Part shown: one piece after another, positions 50,202-59,095 of the stretch
Layout of the letters: the number at the start of each line of letters is the position of its first letter
Position numbering within the stretch: the first letter of the stretch is position 1
Source of the DNA: a bacterium
GTDB lineage: Bacteria > UBP6 > UBA1177
Length of the DNA: 59,095 nucleotides
Direction of reading: 5' to 3'
NCBI GenBank assembly: GCA_017963125.1
Contig: JAGCUA010000011.1
Coordinates: forward strand, 1-59,095
Program-made: the position numbers and the translations under genes
Notes under the pieces: generated by a model
The model's database searches: none
Seen by the model: the letters and a program-made list of their open reading frames with translations, nothing else
What the model was told of the DNA's origin: nothing

Positions 50202-50229
50202 ATCTTACATTTTTTGTTCCGTCAGGCAA
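50202..50229 (-). promoter_or_regulatory. Promoter of argS
   Basis: Minus strand TTGCCT (50224-50229), 16 bp, TAAGAT (50202-50207), followed by TCCGCG. Confidence 0.6.
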
Positions 50230-50254
50230 TAATATTTGCCCGGGTCTTTTTGAA

Positions 50255-51571
50255 TTATTCCGAAATATTTGCAATTTTGTTGATTTTGGGAGAGATGACC
50301 ATCAAAAGTGCACCCAATACTATCGTGAATGCCGCGATGAGAGTGAAGACCGAAAGTTCGCCGAGAACATCGGCGAGAGTCCCTATTTTCGAAGCGAGCC
50401 ATGCAGCAACGCCGGTAACTGCGAAATACCAGCCCATGATCTGGGAAGTCATCCGTTTCGGAGCCATGTTCGTGATGAAAGAAAGCGAGACCGGTGAAAG
50501 CGCGAGTTCGCCTATCGTGTTGAAGAAATAGGCCATGCAGAGCCAGAGAGCGCTGCTTTTCGCCGCTTCGTCTCCGCCTCTTTCAAGCGAAGCTCCGACC
50601 ATGAAGATGAATCCGATACCTAAAATGACTGTTCCGAGTCCCATCTTCATTATCGCCGAAGGTTCCTTTTTGTGTTTTGCGAGAAATACCCAGAAAGCAG
50701 CAACGACAGGGGCGAAGATCATGATGTAAAGCGGGTTGAGCGACTGGAACCACGCCGTCGGGACTTCGAATCCGAGGACGTTGCGCTCAGTGTAGCGGTC
50801 GGTGTAGAGGTTGAGAAGTCCGCCCGCCTGCTCGTAAGCCGCCCAGAAGATGATGACTATGAAAAACGAAAAAAGAACAAGTCCGATCTTTCTCTTTTCA
50901 AGCGCGGTAAGAGGCTGTTTTTCGGCAACTGCGCCGCTTTCCGCCTTGGTCTTAAGCTGTCCGGCAGTTCCGAGATATCTCTGACCGTAGGCATATACTG
51001 CCTGACCGACGAGCATTCCGACTCCGGCAAGACCGAATCCCCAGTGCCAGCCGTATTTGTATGCAAGCCATCCGACTGCGATCCCTGCTGCGAAAGCACC
51101 GACGTTGATACCCATGTAGAAGATCGTGAAACCCGCGTCCTTTCTCGGGTCTCCGTCAGGATAAAGCTCTCCGACCATAGTCGAAATGTTGGGTTTGAGA
51201 AGTCCGACACCTAAAATTATAAGGCCGAGCGCGCCGTAGAACGCCCATACCGGCGGATAAGCCAGCAGAAAGTGCCCTGCGCAGAGAAGAAGTCCGCCAA
51301 GGAAAACGCTTTTGCGCTGTCCGAGTATTTTATCGGCCACAAAACCGCCGGGAACTGACATCAGATAAACCAGAAGCTGGTAGTAGCCCAAAATCGCGAG
51401 CCCTTTCGCGTCGCTCCAGCCGAGGCCTCCCTCCTGAACGGAGGCGACCATGTAAAGAACGAGGATCGCCTTCATTCCGTAAAATGAAAAACGTTCCCAA
51501 AGTTCGGTGAAAAACAGCACAAACAGCCCTTTCGGGTGTCCGAGAAAAGTTTCCTTGCTTCGATCGTTCAT
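50255..51571 (-). CDS. POT/PTR family proton-coupled peptide transporter
   Basis: 438 residues with about 12 membrane helices. Takes up di- and tripeptides with protons. Family signatures: ELWERFSFYGMKAILVLYM (the ExxERFxYYG motif of helix 1), LGQRKSVFLGGLLL, GLLKPNISTMVGELY and GFTIFYMGINVGAFAAG, and late AYFFNTIGELALSPVSLSF. It fits the DtpT/DtpA group but is slightly short, with a reduced central loop. A Glu-Glu pair needed for coupling (E-x-x-E-R) is present. Peptide uptake agrees with the secreted protease at 24.9 kb. Confidence 0.92.
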   Translation of the reverse strand: MNDRSKETFLGHPKGLFVLFFTELWERFSFYGMKAILVLYMVASVQEGGLGWSDAKGLAILGYYQLLVYLMSVPGGFVADKILGQRKSVFLGGLLLCAGHFLLAYPPVWAFYGALGLIILGVGLLKPNISTMVGELYPDGDPRKDAGFTIFYMGINVGAFAAGIAVGWLAYKYGWHWGFGLAGVGMLVGQAVYAYGQRYLGTAGQLKTKAESGAVAEKQPLTALEKRKIGLVLFSFFIVIIFWAAYEQAGGLLNLYTDRYTERNVLGFEVPTAWFQSLNPLYIMIFAPVVAAFWVFLAKHKKEPSAIMKMGLGTVILGIGFIFMVGASLERGGDEAAKSSALWLCMAYFFNTIGELALSPVSLSFITNMAPKRMTSQIMGWYFAVTGVAAWLASKIGTLADVLGELSVFTLIAAFTIVLGALLMVISPKINKIANISE

Positions 51572-51588
51572 TTAACCTCTTGATTTTG

Positions 51589-53085
<1,497 letters not shown>

Positions 53086-53096
53086 TCAGTTGCGGC

Positions 53097-53124
53097 ATTT
53101 TAATGAGTTGAAAAATGAAGTCAA
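53097..53124 (-). promoter_or_regulatory. Promoter of guaB
   Basis: Minus strand TTGACT (53119-53124), 16 bp, TAAAAT (53097-53102), followed by GCCGC. Confidence 0.75.
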
Positions 53125-53188
53125 GAACCGACAGAGACGTTTTTCCGCCCTTAAAATAAAAGATGTTTTTCTAATAATATCTTTACTA

Positions 53189-53216
53189 TTGCCCGAAATT
53201 TATTTTTGACTATAAT
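53189..53216 (+). promoter_or_regulatory. Promoter of the TSP3-VWA lipoprotein gene
   Basis: TTGCCC (53189-53194), 16 bp, TATAAT (53211-53216), 28 bp before the start codon. Confidence 0.65.
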
Positions 53217-53243
53217 GCTCCGGTTTTTTTGATGGAGGCATTT

Positions 53244-55241
53244 ATGAAGAAAATAAAATTTTTAATTATTGCTGTTGCGCTGCTTTTTGTTGCAGCATGC
53301 GGTTCCGGAGGCGATGATCCGTATGGCGAATTCGGTGACGGCGACGGATTATACCCGGGAAACGATGATGACTCTTCACTGCCCGACAATATAAATTCAG
53401 ATAACGATGCGACTGATACGGAAGGGGAAGACGGACCTGTAGATCAGGAATGGGCCGCAGCCGATGATGACGGCGACGGTATTCCTAACGGTGTGGAAGG
53501 AAAAAAGGATTCTGACGGAGACGGAACTCCTGATTATCTTGACGAAGACAGCGACGGTGACGGCATTCCCGATTCAGTCGAAGCTCCGCGCGGTGTAATC
53601 GTAGACGACGACAACGACGGCACGCCGAACTATCTCGATGACGACAGTGACGGTGACGGTATCCCTGATTCTGTTGAAGGAACAGGGGATTCTGACGGTG
53701 ACGGGACGCCGGATTTCCGTGATACAGACAGCGACAACGACGGCATATTGGATTCGTACGAATGTTTCTCTGATCCGTGCGTGGACAGTGATGATGACGG
53801 AACTCCCGATTATCTCGATGAAGACAGCGACGGCGACGGTATCCCTGATCTTTACGAAGGTATAAAAGATCCCGACGGAGACGGACTCCCGAATTTCATA
53901 GACGATGACAGTGACGGTGACGGCATACTTGATTCTGTAGAGAATGAAGGTGCATTCCCGCCGCTTGATACCGACGGTGACGGAACTTATGACTTCCTCG
54001 ATACTGACAGTGACGGTGACGGACTTTCCGATGCTGCCGAATATGCAGTTGCAGGTTCAGATCCTAAACTTACAGATTCTGACGGTGACGGTTTCGACGA
54101 CAACAGCGAATTTATTCTTGGCAGCGATCCCAACGATTCGGAAAGCGTTATTTCGGAAGACGCTTTCTATGTTCTCCTGCCTTATAACGGTGAGCCGGTC
54201 GTCCAGCATCTTAATTTCAGCACCGATATTCAGAAAGTTGACGTGCTGATCATGGTTGACCTTTCAGGTTCGATGATGGAGGAACACGCTAATCTGAAAA
54301 GCGGAATAAAATCGACTATTATTGACGGAGTCCGCAGCGAAATTCCCGATTCAGCTTTCGGTCTTGTCAAATTCGGAACTCTGGAAAGCCAGACATATTC
54401 GCTGGCTCAGCCTATAACGACTGATTCTGATGCCGTCAAAACCGCTGTTGACGGAATTTCCGACTGCGGAGGCTCTGAAGAATATCACAATTTAGCACTT
54501 TGGGCGGCTGCGAGCGGTGAATCCAAATACGAAGACATAAAAATGCCTGGTGACTTATTGAAATGCAGTTCACTTATAGCCGGAAACGAAAGTGTCACGA
54601 TAAATCCGCCTGATTGTTCAGCTTATCCGGGAAATATCGGAGGAGCGTGCTTCAGAGACGAGTCCCTGCCGATATTCATAATGGCGAGTGATGAGGATTT
54701 TGCCGATGGAGACTGGTGCGGCTGGGACAGCGGTTCAAGAACGACCCGTGATATGGCTATCGAGAAGATGAATGCGATAAATGCAAAGTTCATCGGCCTT
54801 GATTCAGGTAATTCAACGAGCGATTTTAACTATATTTCTGACGGAACCGGCTCGAACGACGGCGCAGGGACACGTTTCAACTTCAAGGTCAATGCTGACG
54901 GAACCGGGTTCTCGAATGCGATTGTCGATGCTGTCATAGCACTTACGAACAATATTCAGATAGATATTGCGACAAAAGTAAAACATGTTCCGAACGAATA
55001 CGGCGTCGAAGACACTTCGAAGTTCGTGAAATTGATCAGTCCTGAGAGTTTCCCTGATGTCAAGCCAGGTCAGCAGGTTACTTTTGACGTAACGTTTGAA
55101 AATACGTTTTATCAGAACAAAACATACGATTCTCAGGTCTTTACCGCGACGATCAGCGTCCTCGGCGACGGTGCGTTCCTCGATACGAGAGACGTTGTCA
55201 TCGTAGTTCCAGGTGCCGATTACACAGGCGGAGACGAATAG
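53244..55241 (+). CDS. Calcium-binding TSP3-repeat lipoprotein with VWA domain
   Basis: 665 residues from ATG 53244 (GGAGG upstream). Lipobox VAAC, then a long stretch (about 70-300) of thrombospondin type 3-like repeats with DSDGDGIPD and DDDNDGTPN units that should bind many Ca2+ ions and form a stiff stalk. Next a von Willebrand A domain (about 330-560) with the MIDAS motif D339-L-S-G-S and inserted loops with several Cys ([31 protein letters not shown]). C-terminal domain of beta type ([14 protein letters not shown]). A surface protein for adhesion or complex formation is likely; the same arrangement is common in diderm surface proteins. Confidence 0.9.
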   Translation: MKKIKFLIIAVALLFVAACGSGGDDPYGEFGDGDGLYPGNDDDSSLPDNINSDNDATDTEGEDGPVDQEWAAADDDGDGIPNGVEGKKDSDGDGTPDYLDEDSDGDGIPDSVEAPRGVIVDDDNDGTPNYLDDDSDGDGIPDSVEGTGDSDGDGTPDFRDTDSDNDGILDSYECFSDPCVDSDDDGTPDYLDEDSDGDGIPDLYEGIKDPDGDGLPNFIDDDSDGDGILDSVENEGAFPPLDTDGDGTYDFLDTDSDGDGLSDAAEYAVAGSDPKLTDSDGDGFDDNSEFILGSDPNDSESVISEDAFYVLLPYNGEPVVQHLNFSTDIQKVDVLIMVDLSGSMMEEHANLKSGIKSTIIDGVRSEIPDSAFGLVKFGTLESQTYSLAQPITTDSDAVKTAVDGISDCGGSEEYHNLALWAAASGESKYEDIKMPGDLLKCSSLIAGNESVTINPPDCSAYPGNIGGACFRDESLPIFIMASDEDFADGDWCGWDSGSRTTRDMAIEKMNAINAKFIGLDSGNSTSDFNYISDGTGSNDGAGTRFNFKVNADGTGFSNAIVDAVIALTNNIQIDIATKVKHVPNEYGVEDTSKFVKLISPESFPDVKPGQQVTFDVTFENTFYQNKTYDSQVFTATISVLGDGAFLDTRDVVIVVPGADYTGGDE

Positions 55242-55430
55242 TCCTTTATCAGGTTTAAACATAAAATCTTTTTTAGGTTTGTTTCTCTTGAAAATATCAA
55301 AGTGATTCAATATCTTGTTTCTTAGAAGAAAATTAATTTTCAATTAGAAAATTTATTGACATTTGTAAAAATTAAAATAAATGAAAAAATGTAAATTTGC
55401 TTTTTGCGTTTTAGATAATTTGGATCTTAT

Positions 55431-55811
55431 ATGCTGTTTGGTCTGATAAATTTTTTGATAGTGTTTAATATTACGTTAGAAGCTGAAATGCATATAACGC
55501 GGGAAGCGGGCACTTTCCACTACGGCTGGTTCTGTAATCTTGCCGTTGATTTCAACAAATCCAAGGATGAAGTCAGAAAAAGTGCCTTTTTCATTCCCGA
55601 TTTCAGCAATGCTGTGCTTTCGGCGAGCGAAATAGGGGAGATAAGAAATCAGATAAACTATATGCTTGAGGCGGAGGATGATGCCGATGAGGAGTTTTTC
55701 AGCGATTTTACCGATCCTTTTGTGGTCGAAACGGGCGATCCGTTCGTTGTTGATGACGATGACCCGTTTAAAACCGATTACAGCGATCCTTTTGCTGTTT
55801 CTGACGAGTGA
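55431..55811 (+). CDS. Unknown acidic protein with possible signal sequence
   Basis: 126 residues. N-terminal hydrophobic stretch (LFGLINFLIVFNITLEAE) may be a signal peptide. The middle includes HYGWFCNLAVDFNKSKDEV; the C-terminal third is strongly acidic with repeated DPF motifs (TDPFVVETGDPFVVDDDDPF, then YSDPFAVSD). No clear ribosome site before the ATG. The 3' end overlaps the next gene by about 58 bp in another frame. Not recognised; the DPF repeats look like a short linear binding motif in tandem. Confidence 0.55.
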   Translation: MLFGLINFLIVFNITLEAEMHITREAGTFHYGWFCNLAVDFNKSKDEVRKSAFFIPDFSNAVLSASEIGEIRNQINYMLEAEDDADEEFFSDFTDPFVVETGDPFVVDDDDPFKTDYSDPFAVSDE

Positions 55812-56436
55812 TGTTTTTTGTGCCGAACCCTCTCCGCTTGAGGCTTTGGCCGCTTTTCTGAAAGGTGAGGATATAACGAGCGAGTCCCTGGAGAGCGATT
55901 ACAGCTGCATAACGCTTGATGAAATGATAGAAAAGGCTTTACGCAATATTGCCGATCTAGAAAAGGCGGTCGTTTCGGCGCGGAAAAACACGCGCGTTGC
56001 CGGACTTCTGCCTGAAATAAGTTTCTGGGGAAAGTATAAAAGCGACGAGAAGCTCTATCTCTACCAGCGCAACAACATTGCCGTCGGAAAAGACTATATC
56101 ACGGTCGGTCCCGACGACAACAACACGACTTACGGCGATCTGAAATCCTACGAAGTGGGAGGAAAGATAAGTTTCGACCTCAAAAAACTGCTTTACAACC
56201 CCGATACGATCAAGTTCGGAGAACAGGAGCACAAACTTTATCTGATGCGGATCGAGATGATCGAGCGGCTCAGCGGTGTCTACTATTTTTCGGCAATGAT
56301 GAACGCCGTGAAAAGTCTCGGTATAAAGATCCCGGAAGATCAGATGCTCATTTTCAGGATAATCGATAAGAAAAACAACGGATGGCTTAGATCCTATGCA
56401 GGTTTCGATATGTATTCATGCGGTAAAAAACAATGA
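55753..56436 (+). CDS. Secreted unknown protein
   Basis: About 227 residues if started at the ATG at 55753 (or 55759), which gives a good signal peptide (LKPITAILLLFLTSDVFCA, cleaved before EPSPLE). The longer frame to 55666 would put a non-signal-like stretch in front. The mature part has a helical section (LDEMIEKALRNIADLEKAVVSA) followed by amphipathic beta-like stretches (EISFWGKYKSDEKLYLY, YEVGGKISFDLKKLLYN), a little like outer-membrane efflux or barrel proteins. Function unknown. Its stop overlaps the next start as ATGA, so it forms an operon with the lamin-tail lipoprotein. Confidence 0.65.
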   Translation: MTMTRLKPITAILLLFLTSDVFCAEPSPLEALAAFLKGEDITSESLESDYSCITLDEMIEKALRNIADLEKAVVSARKNTRVAGLLPEISFWGKYKSDEKLYLYQRNNIAVGKDYITVGPDDNNTTYGDLKSYEVGGKISFDLKKLLYNPDTIKFGEQEHKLYLMRIEMIERLSGVYYFSAMMNAVKSLGIKIPEDQMLIFRIIDKKNNGWLRSYAGFDMYSCGKKQ

Positions 56437-57806
56437 GAAAATCACTTTTTCCGGTAATCTTTGCGATTTTTTGTGTCTCCTGCGGTATAGATGCCCCGGA
56501 ACCTAATGTTTATGCACCTTTCAGATGTATCGAGGAACCTGAAAACAGGGTCTACTACCCCGAAGAAAAATTGGTTTTCAAATTCAGTTCCGACGTGAAT
56601 CCGAATTCAGTCGCAGCGGGGTTTTCAGTTTCATCGGAAAATGCAGGAAAGCTAGAATCCATCGAGGTTTCAGGCGATACGGTGACTCTTCTTCCGCCGC
56701 TTCCAGCCGAAGACAACATTTTTATAACTATGACTTCCGCACTCAAATCATCCGACAACAGACCTCTTATGACAGGAGAGCAGTTTTCCGAAAACAAGGA
56801 GGTCAGGGAGCTTTTGTATGAAACGGGAAAAAAACTGCCCGAAATCGCCGAGATCATTCCTGACGATTCAAAAAGCATGACTGTCGCAGTCCGCTTTGAC
56901 AGCGGGGTCGAGATAAAGTTTTCAGATATCGAACCTGAGCCGGAAGATATGATGAAACTTGATGACTGGTATGTTTTTCTGTTCACAAAAAATGTCGGTT
57001 CGTTCACTGTAAAAAAGGTGAAATCGGCTGAACGCGACTATGAACTTGAAAACGTGAAGGTAACCCTTCCTTCGAACGAGCCTGAAAAATCGGAGGTCTC
57101 ATTCGATTCAGCAGTGACTGATACATCGTTTACCCTTTCTGTAAAAGGGGATTCCGTGATCGCTCTTGCACTTGAAAACAGCTATTTTATATGCCGCAAG
57201 GGGTGTACTGCCGTTCTTGACGGACTTGAAGCTGAAAAAAATTATGAAGTGAATGCCGAAGTATGGACGAAAAACGGCAAAGTAAAGCGCTCTTTTTCAG
57301 TCGAAACCGGCGAAGCAGCACCGCACATTATGATTTCCGAGATCATGCACACGCCGTCGCTTGAGCCGCAGAAAAGCTGGGAATTCGTCGAGATCTACAA
57401 CTACAGCGCGATGGATTTCGACCTTTCAAACTGCTTTATCGACGACAAAAACGACGGAAAGGGGGTCGATCCGCTTGCAGCGAAAAATGAAGGAACCGGT
57501 CTTGTTCTCAGGGCCGGAGAAGTCGCCGTGATAACGGGAAACGAAGCGGCGTTCGGAGATATTATTCCAAAAGAGGCGCTGTGGCTCACCGTCGATGACA
57601 CCACGATAGCTGATGCTGGACTTACCGGCAATGAATCTGTCCAGATTCTGTGCGATATCGATGAAGTCAGAACTCTTGTCGCAGAGGCCGATCCGAGCAG
57701 TTTCAAAACCGACAAAGGTTTTTCGTTTACGGCAGATGCCCACGGAAAAAAATGCCAGTCGGAAGTTGAGAACGGAACGCCAGGTGTTTATGAAGAGTGC
57801 AGATAG
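56433..57806 (+). CDS. Lipoprotein with Ig-like and lamin-tail domains
   Basis: 457 residues. Signal peptide with lipobox CVSC; an N-terminal Big_5-type Ig-like domain (about 40-120: FKFSSDVNPNSV, VTLLPPLPAEDNIFITMTS), middle beta domains, and a C-terminal lamin-tail domain (about 305-440: ISEIMHTPSLEPQKSWEFVEIYN, VLRAGEVAVITG, TGNESVQILC, GTPGVYEEC). Lamin-tail domains in bacteria sit on secreted or anchored proteins, often with nucleases or hydrolases; no catalytic domain is visible here. Coupled to the preceding gene. Confidence 0.83.
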   Translation: MRKSLFPVIFAIFCVSCGIDAPEPNVYAPFRCIEEPENRVYYPEEKLVFKFSSDVNPNSVAAGFSVSSENAGKLESIEVSGDTVTLLPPLPAEDNIFITMTSALKSSDNRPLMTGEQFSENKEVRELLYETGKKLPEIAEIIPDDSKSMTVAVRFDSGVEIKFSDIEPEPEDMMKLDDWYVFLFTKNVGSFTVKKVKSAERDYELENVKVTLPSNEPEKSEVSFDSAVTDTSFTLSVKGDSVIALALENSYFICRKGCTAVLDGLEAEKNYEVNAEVWTKNGKVKRSFSVETGEAAPHIMISEIMHTPSLEPQKSWEFVEIYNYSAMDFDLSNCFIDDKNDGKGVDPLAAKNEGTGLVLRAGEVAVITGNEAAFGDIIPKEALWLTVDDTTIADAGLTGNESVQILCDIDEVRTLVAEADPSSFKTDKGFSFTADAHGKKCQSEVENGTPGVYEECR

Positions 57807-57877
57807 TGCTTTTTAAAACTTGTTTCTGCAATGAAAATTTTTAAAATATTACGCTAGATTTCGAAAGACGGAGAAAT

Positions 57878-59095
57878 ATGACAAACAAAATATTTGATCA
57901 GAAAAAAGCGGCAAAGGAATTTGCGGAAAAGTGGGCTGGTCGCGGTGATGAGAAGCAGGATACACATGCTTTCTGGATCTCGCTTCTTCGAGATGTTTTC
58001 GGCGTTACCAAACCAGAGGATTCAATACAGTTTGAAAAAAGAGTCAAACTGGGCCACACAAGTTTTATCGATGCATATATTCCTGAAACCAAGGTCCTGA
58101 TTGAGCAGAAAAGCATTGATGTCGATTTACTGAAAGAAGCAAAACAGTCAGACGGAAGCATGCTTACGCCATATCAGCAGGCTGACAGATACCGCAAGGA
58201 ACAGAATTATTCGGAAGCTGCACGTTGGATCGTGACTTGTAACTTTAAGGAATTTTTTGTTTATGATATGGATAAACGCGGTAGTGAGCCGGAACATATT
58301 TTTCTTAAAGATTTGCCGACAGATTTTTACAGATTACAGTTTTTAGTTGATAGTAAAGATGAAATTATTCGCCGCGAAGAAGAGATTAGCTGGAAAGCCG
58401 GCGAGCTTGTCGGGCGGCTTTATGACGCGATTCTGAAGCAGTATAAAAATCCGGAAAGTGCAGAAACATTAAAATCTCTGAATATTCTCTGTGTCAGACT
58501 TGTTTTTCTGCTTTATGCCGAAGATGCGGGGATTTTTCCTGAAAAAGATATGTTCGGACGTTATCTTGCGAAATTCAGACCTGATGAAGCACGTAAAAAT
58601 CTGATGGAACTTTTTACGGTTTTAAACACGAAACCTGAAAACAGAGATCCCTATTTGAATGATGATTTAGCGGCGTTTCCGTATGTAAACGGCGGACTTT
58701 TTGCAGAACTCGAAATCGAAATCCCCAGATTTAATGAGGAGATTGTTGATATTCTTGTGAACAAGGCAAGTGCCGGTTTTGACTGGAGCGAGATTTCACC
58801 AACGATTTTCGGAGCAGTTTTTGAATCGACTTTAAACCCCGAAACCCGCAGAAAAGGCGGGATGCACTACACCTCGATTGCAAACATCCATAAAGTGATC
58901 GATCCGCTGTTTCTGGATGATTTCCATGCGGAATTTAAAAAAATTGCAGAGACATCCCATGGCACGTCTCAAAAGGTGAAATTGGAGCAGTTCCGCAATA
59001 AAATAGCATCGTTAAAATTCCTTGATCCGGCCTGTGGCAGCGGCAATTTCCTGACAGAAACCTATATCTCTCTGCGCCGCCTTGAAAATGAAATC
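57878..59095 (+). CDS. MmeI-like type IIG restriction-modification enzyme, 5' part
   Basis: 406 codons, open at the window end, so partial. ATG 57878 with CGGAG upstream. N-terminal region: PD-(D/E)xK-type nuclease motif with DAYIPETKVLIEQKS (Asp, then Glu-x-Lys), preceded by FWISLLRDVFG, as in MmeI-family single-chain enzymes. A helical spacer follows (VRLVFLLYAEDAGIF, PYVNGGLF, IFGAVFESTLNPETRRKGGMHYTS), then the start of the methyltransferase with motif I FLDPACGSGNFL. NPPY and the target-recognition domain should follow beyond 59095. One protein would cut and methylate DNA; a solitary methyltransferase or a BREX PglX-like protein are less likely because of the nuclease motif. Confidence 0.88.
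   Translation, partial: MTNKIFDQKKAAKEFAEKWAGRGDEKQDTHAFWISLLRDVFGVTKPEDSIQFEKRVKLGHTSFIDAYIPETKVLIEQKSIDVDLLKEAKQSDGSMLTPYQQADRYRKEQNYSEAARWIVTCNFKEFFVYDMDKRGSEPEHIFLKDLPTDFYRLQFLVDSKDEIIRREEEISWKAGELVGRLYDAILKQYKNPESAETLKSLNILCVRLVFLLYAEDAGIFPEKDMFGRYLAKFRPDEARKNLMELFTVLNTKPENRDPYLNDDLAAFPYVNGGLFAELEIEIPRFNEEIVDILVNKASAGFDWSEISPTIFGAVFESTLNPETRRKGGMHYTSIANIHKVIDPLFLDDFHAEFKKIAETSHGTSQKVKLEQFRNKIASLKFLDPACGSGNFLTETYISLRRLENEI

Overview
The window looks like a chromosomal segment of an uncultured, Gram-negative (diderm) anaerobe. The reasons are outer-membrane barrel proteins ending in Phe, many lipoproteins with a lipobox, an Rnf-type ion-pumping complex, and large secreted or lipid-anchored proteins with Thr/Pro/Asp/Glu repeats, Cys-rich CDGG segments, FG-GAP, TSP3, lamin-tail and Fibrobacter-type domains. 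I cannot fix the phylum from sequence alone. Myxococcota/deltaproteobacteria-like or other fermentative gut or sediment diderm lineages are plausible.

Layout. 1-112: 5S rRNA, the end of an rRNA operon. 0.4-5.7 kb: three surface lipoproteins on the minus strand, an FG-GAP protein and two related alpha/beta hydrolases; one hydrolase has Asp where the other has its catalytic Ser. 5.8-9.9 kb: rnfCDGEA, with no rnfB in the window. 10.1-12.6 kb: a B12-type radical SAM protein fused to DUF2344. 12.6-16.9 kb: a minus-strand cluster rmuC, phosphoribosyltransferase, a gene broken by an in-frame TAA, and rtcB. 16.9-23.8 kb: an accessory island with two Abi_2/HEPN genes, each preceded by a potentially structured RNA, an ORF6N-PLD fusion, an unknown three-gene operon that includes a missed 43-aa gene, and an AAA/DUF234 ATPase. 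Same-orientation repeats lie between the island genes. 23.9-29.1 kb: carD with a coupled unknown gene, a secreted HEXXH protease and a UshA-like lipoprotein.

29.2-41.4 kb is the most striking part: 18 tandem paralogous small outer-membrane beta-barrel genes in two tightly packed sub-arrays. In most of the array, genes with an N-terminal DVTIT-type segment plus a Glu-Pro spacer strictly alternate with genes lacking it. Near-identical gene junctions and mosaic N-termini point to amplification by two-gene units and exchange between copies.

41.4-59.1 kb is mostly housekeeping: mpg, adk, tRNA-Leu, a CE1/PHB-depolymerase-like lipoprotein, tRNA-Glu and tRNA-Lys, an orphan MalG-type permease, a Fibrobacter-type lipoprotein, tig with an upstream five-tRNA cluster, argS, a POT peptide transporter and guaB. 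It ends with a TSP3-VWA lipoprotein, three secreted unknowns and the 5' part of an MmeI-like restriction-methylase that runs off the end.

Housekeeping and tRNA promoters share a recognisable form: a TTGAC-like -35, a 16-bp spacer, a TATAAT/TATTAT-like -10 and a GC-rich CCGCC-like discriminator. A different promoter with a 17-bp spacer and a shared, potentially structured 5' leader precedes both rmuC and the unknown operon at 22.1 kb. All functions are read from motifs by eye; no database search was run.
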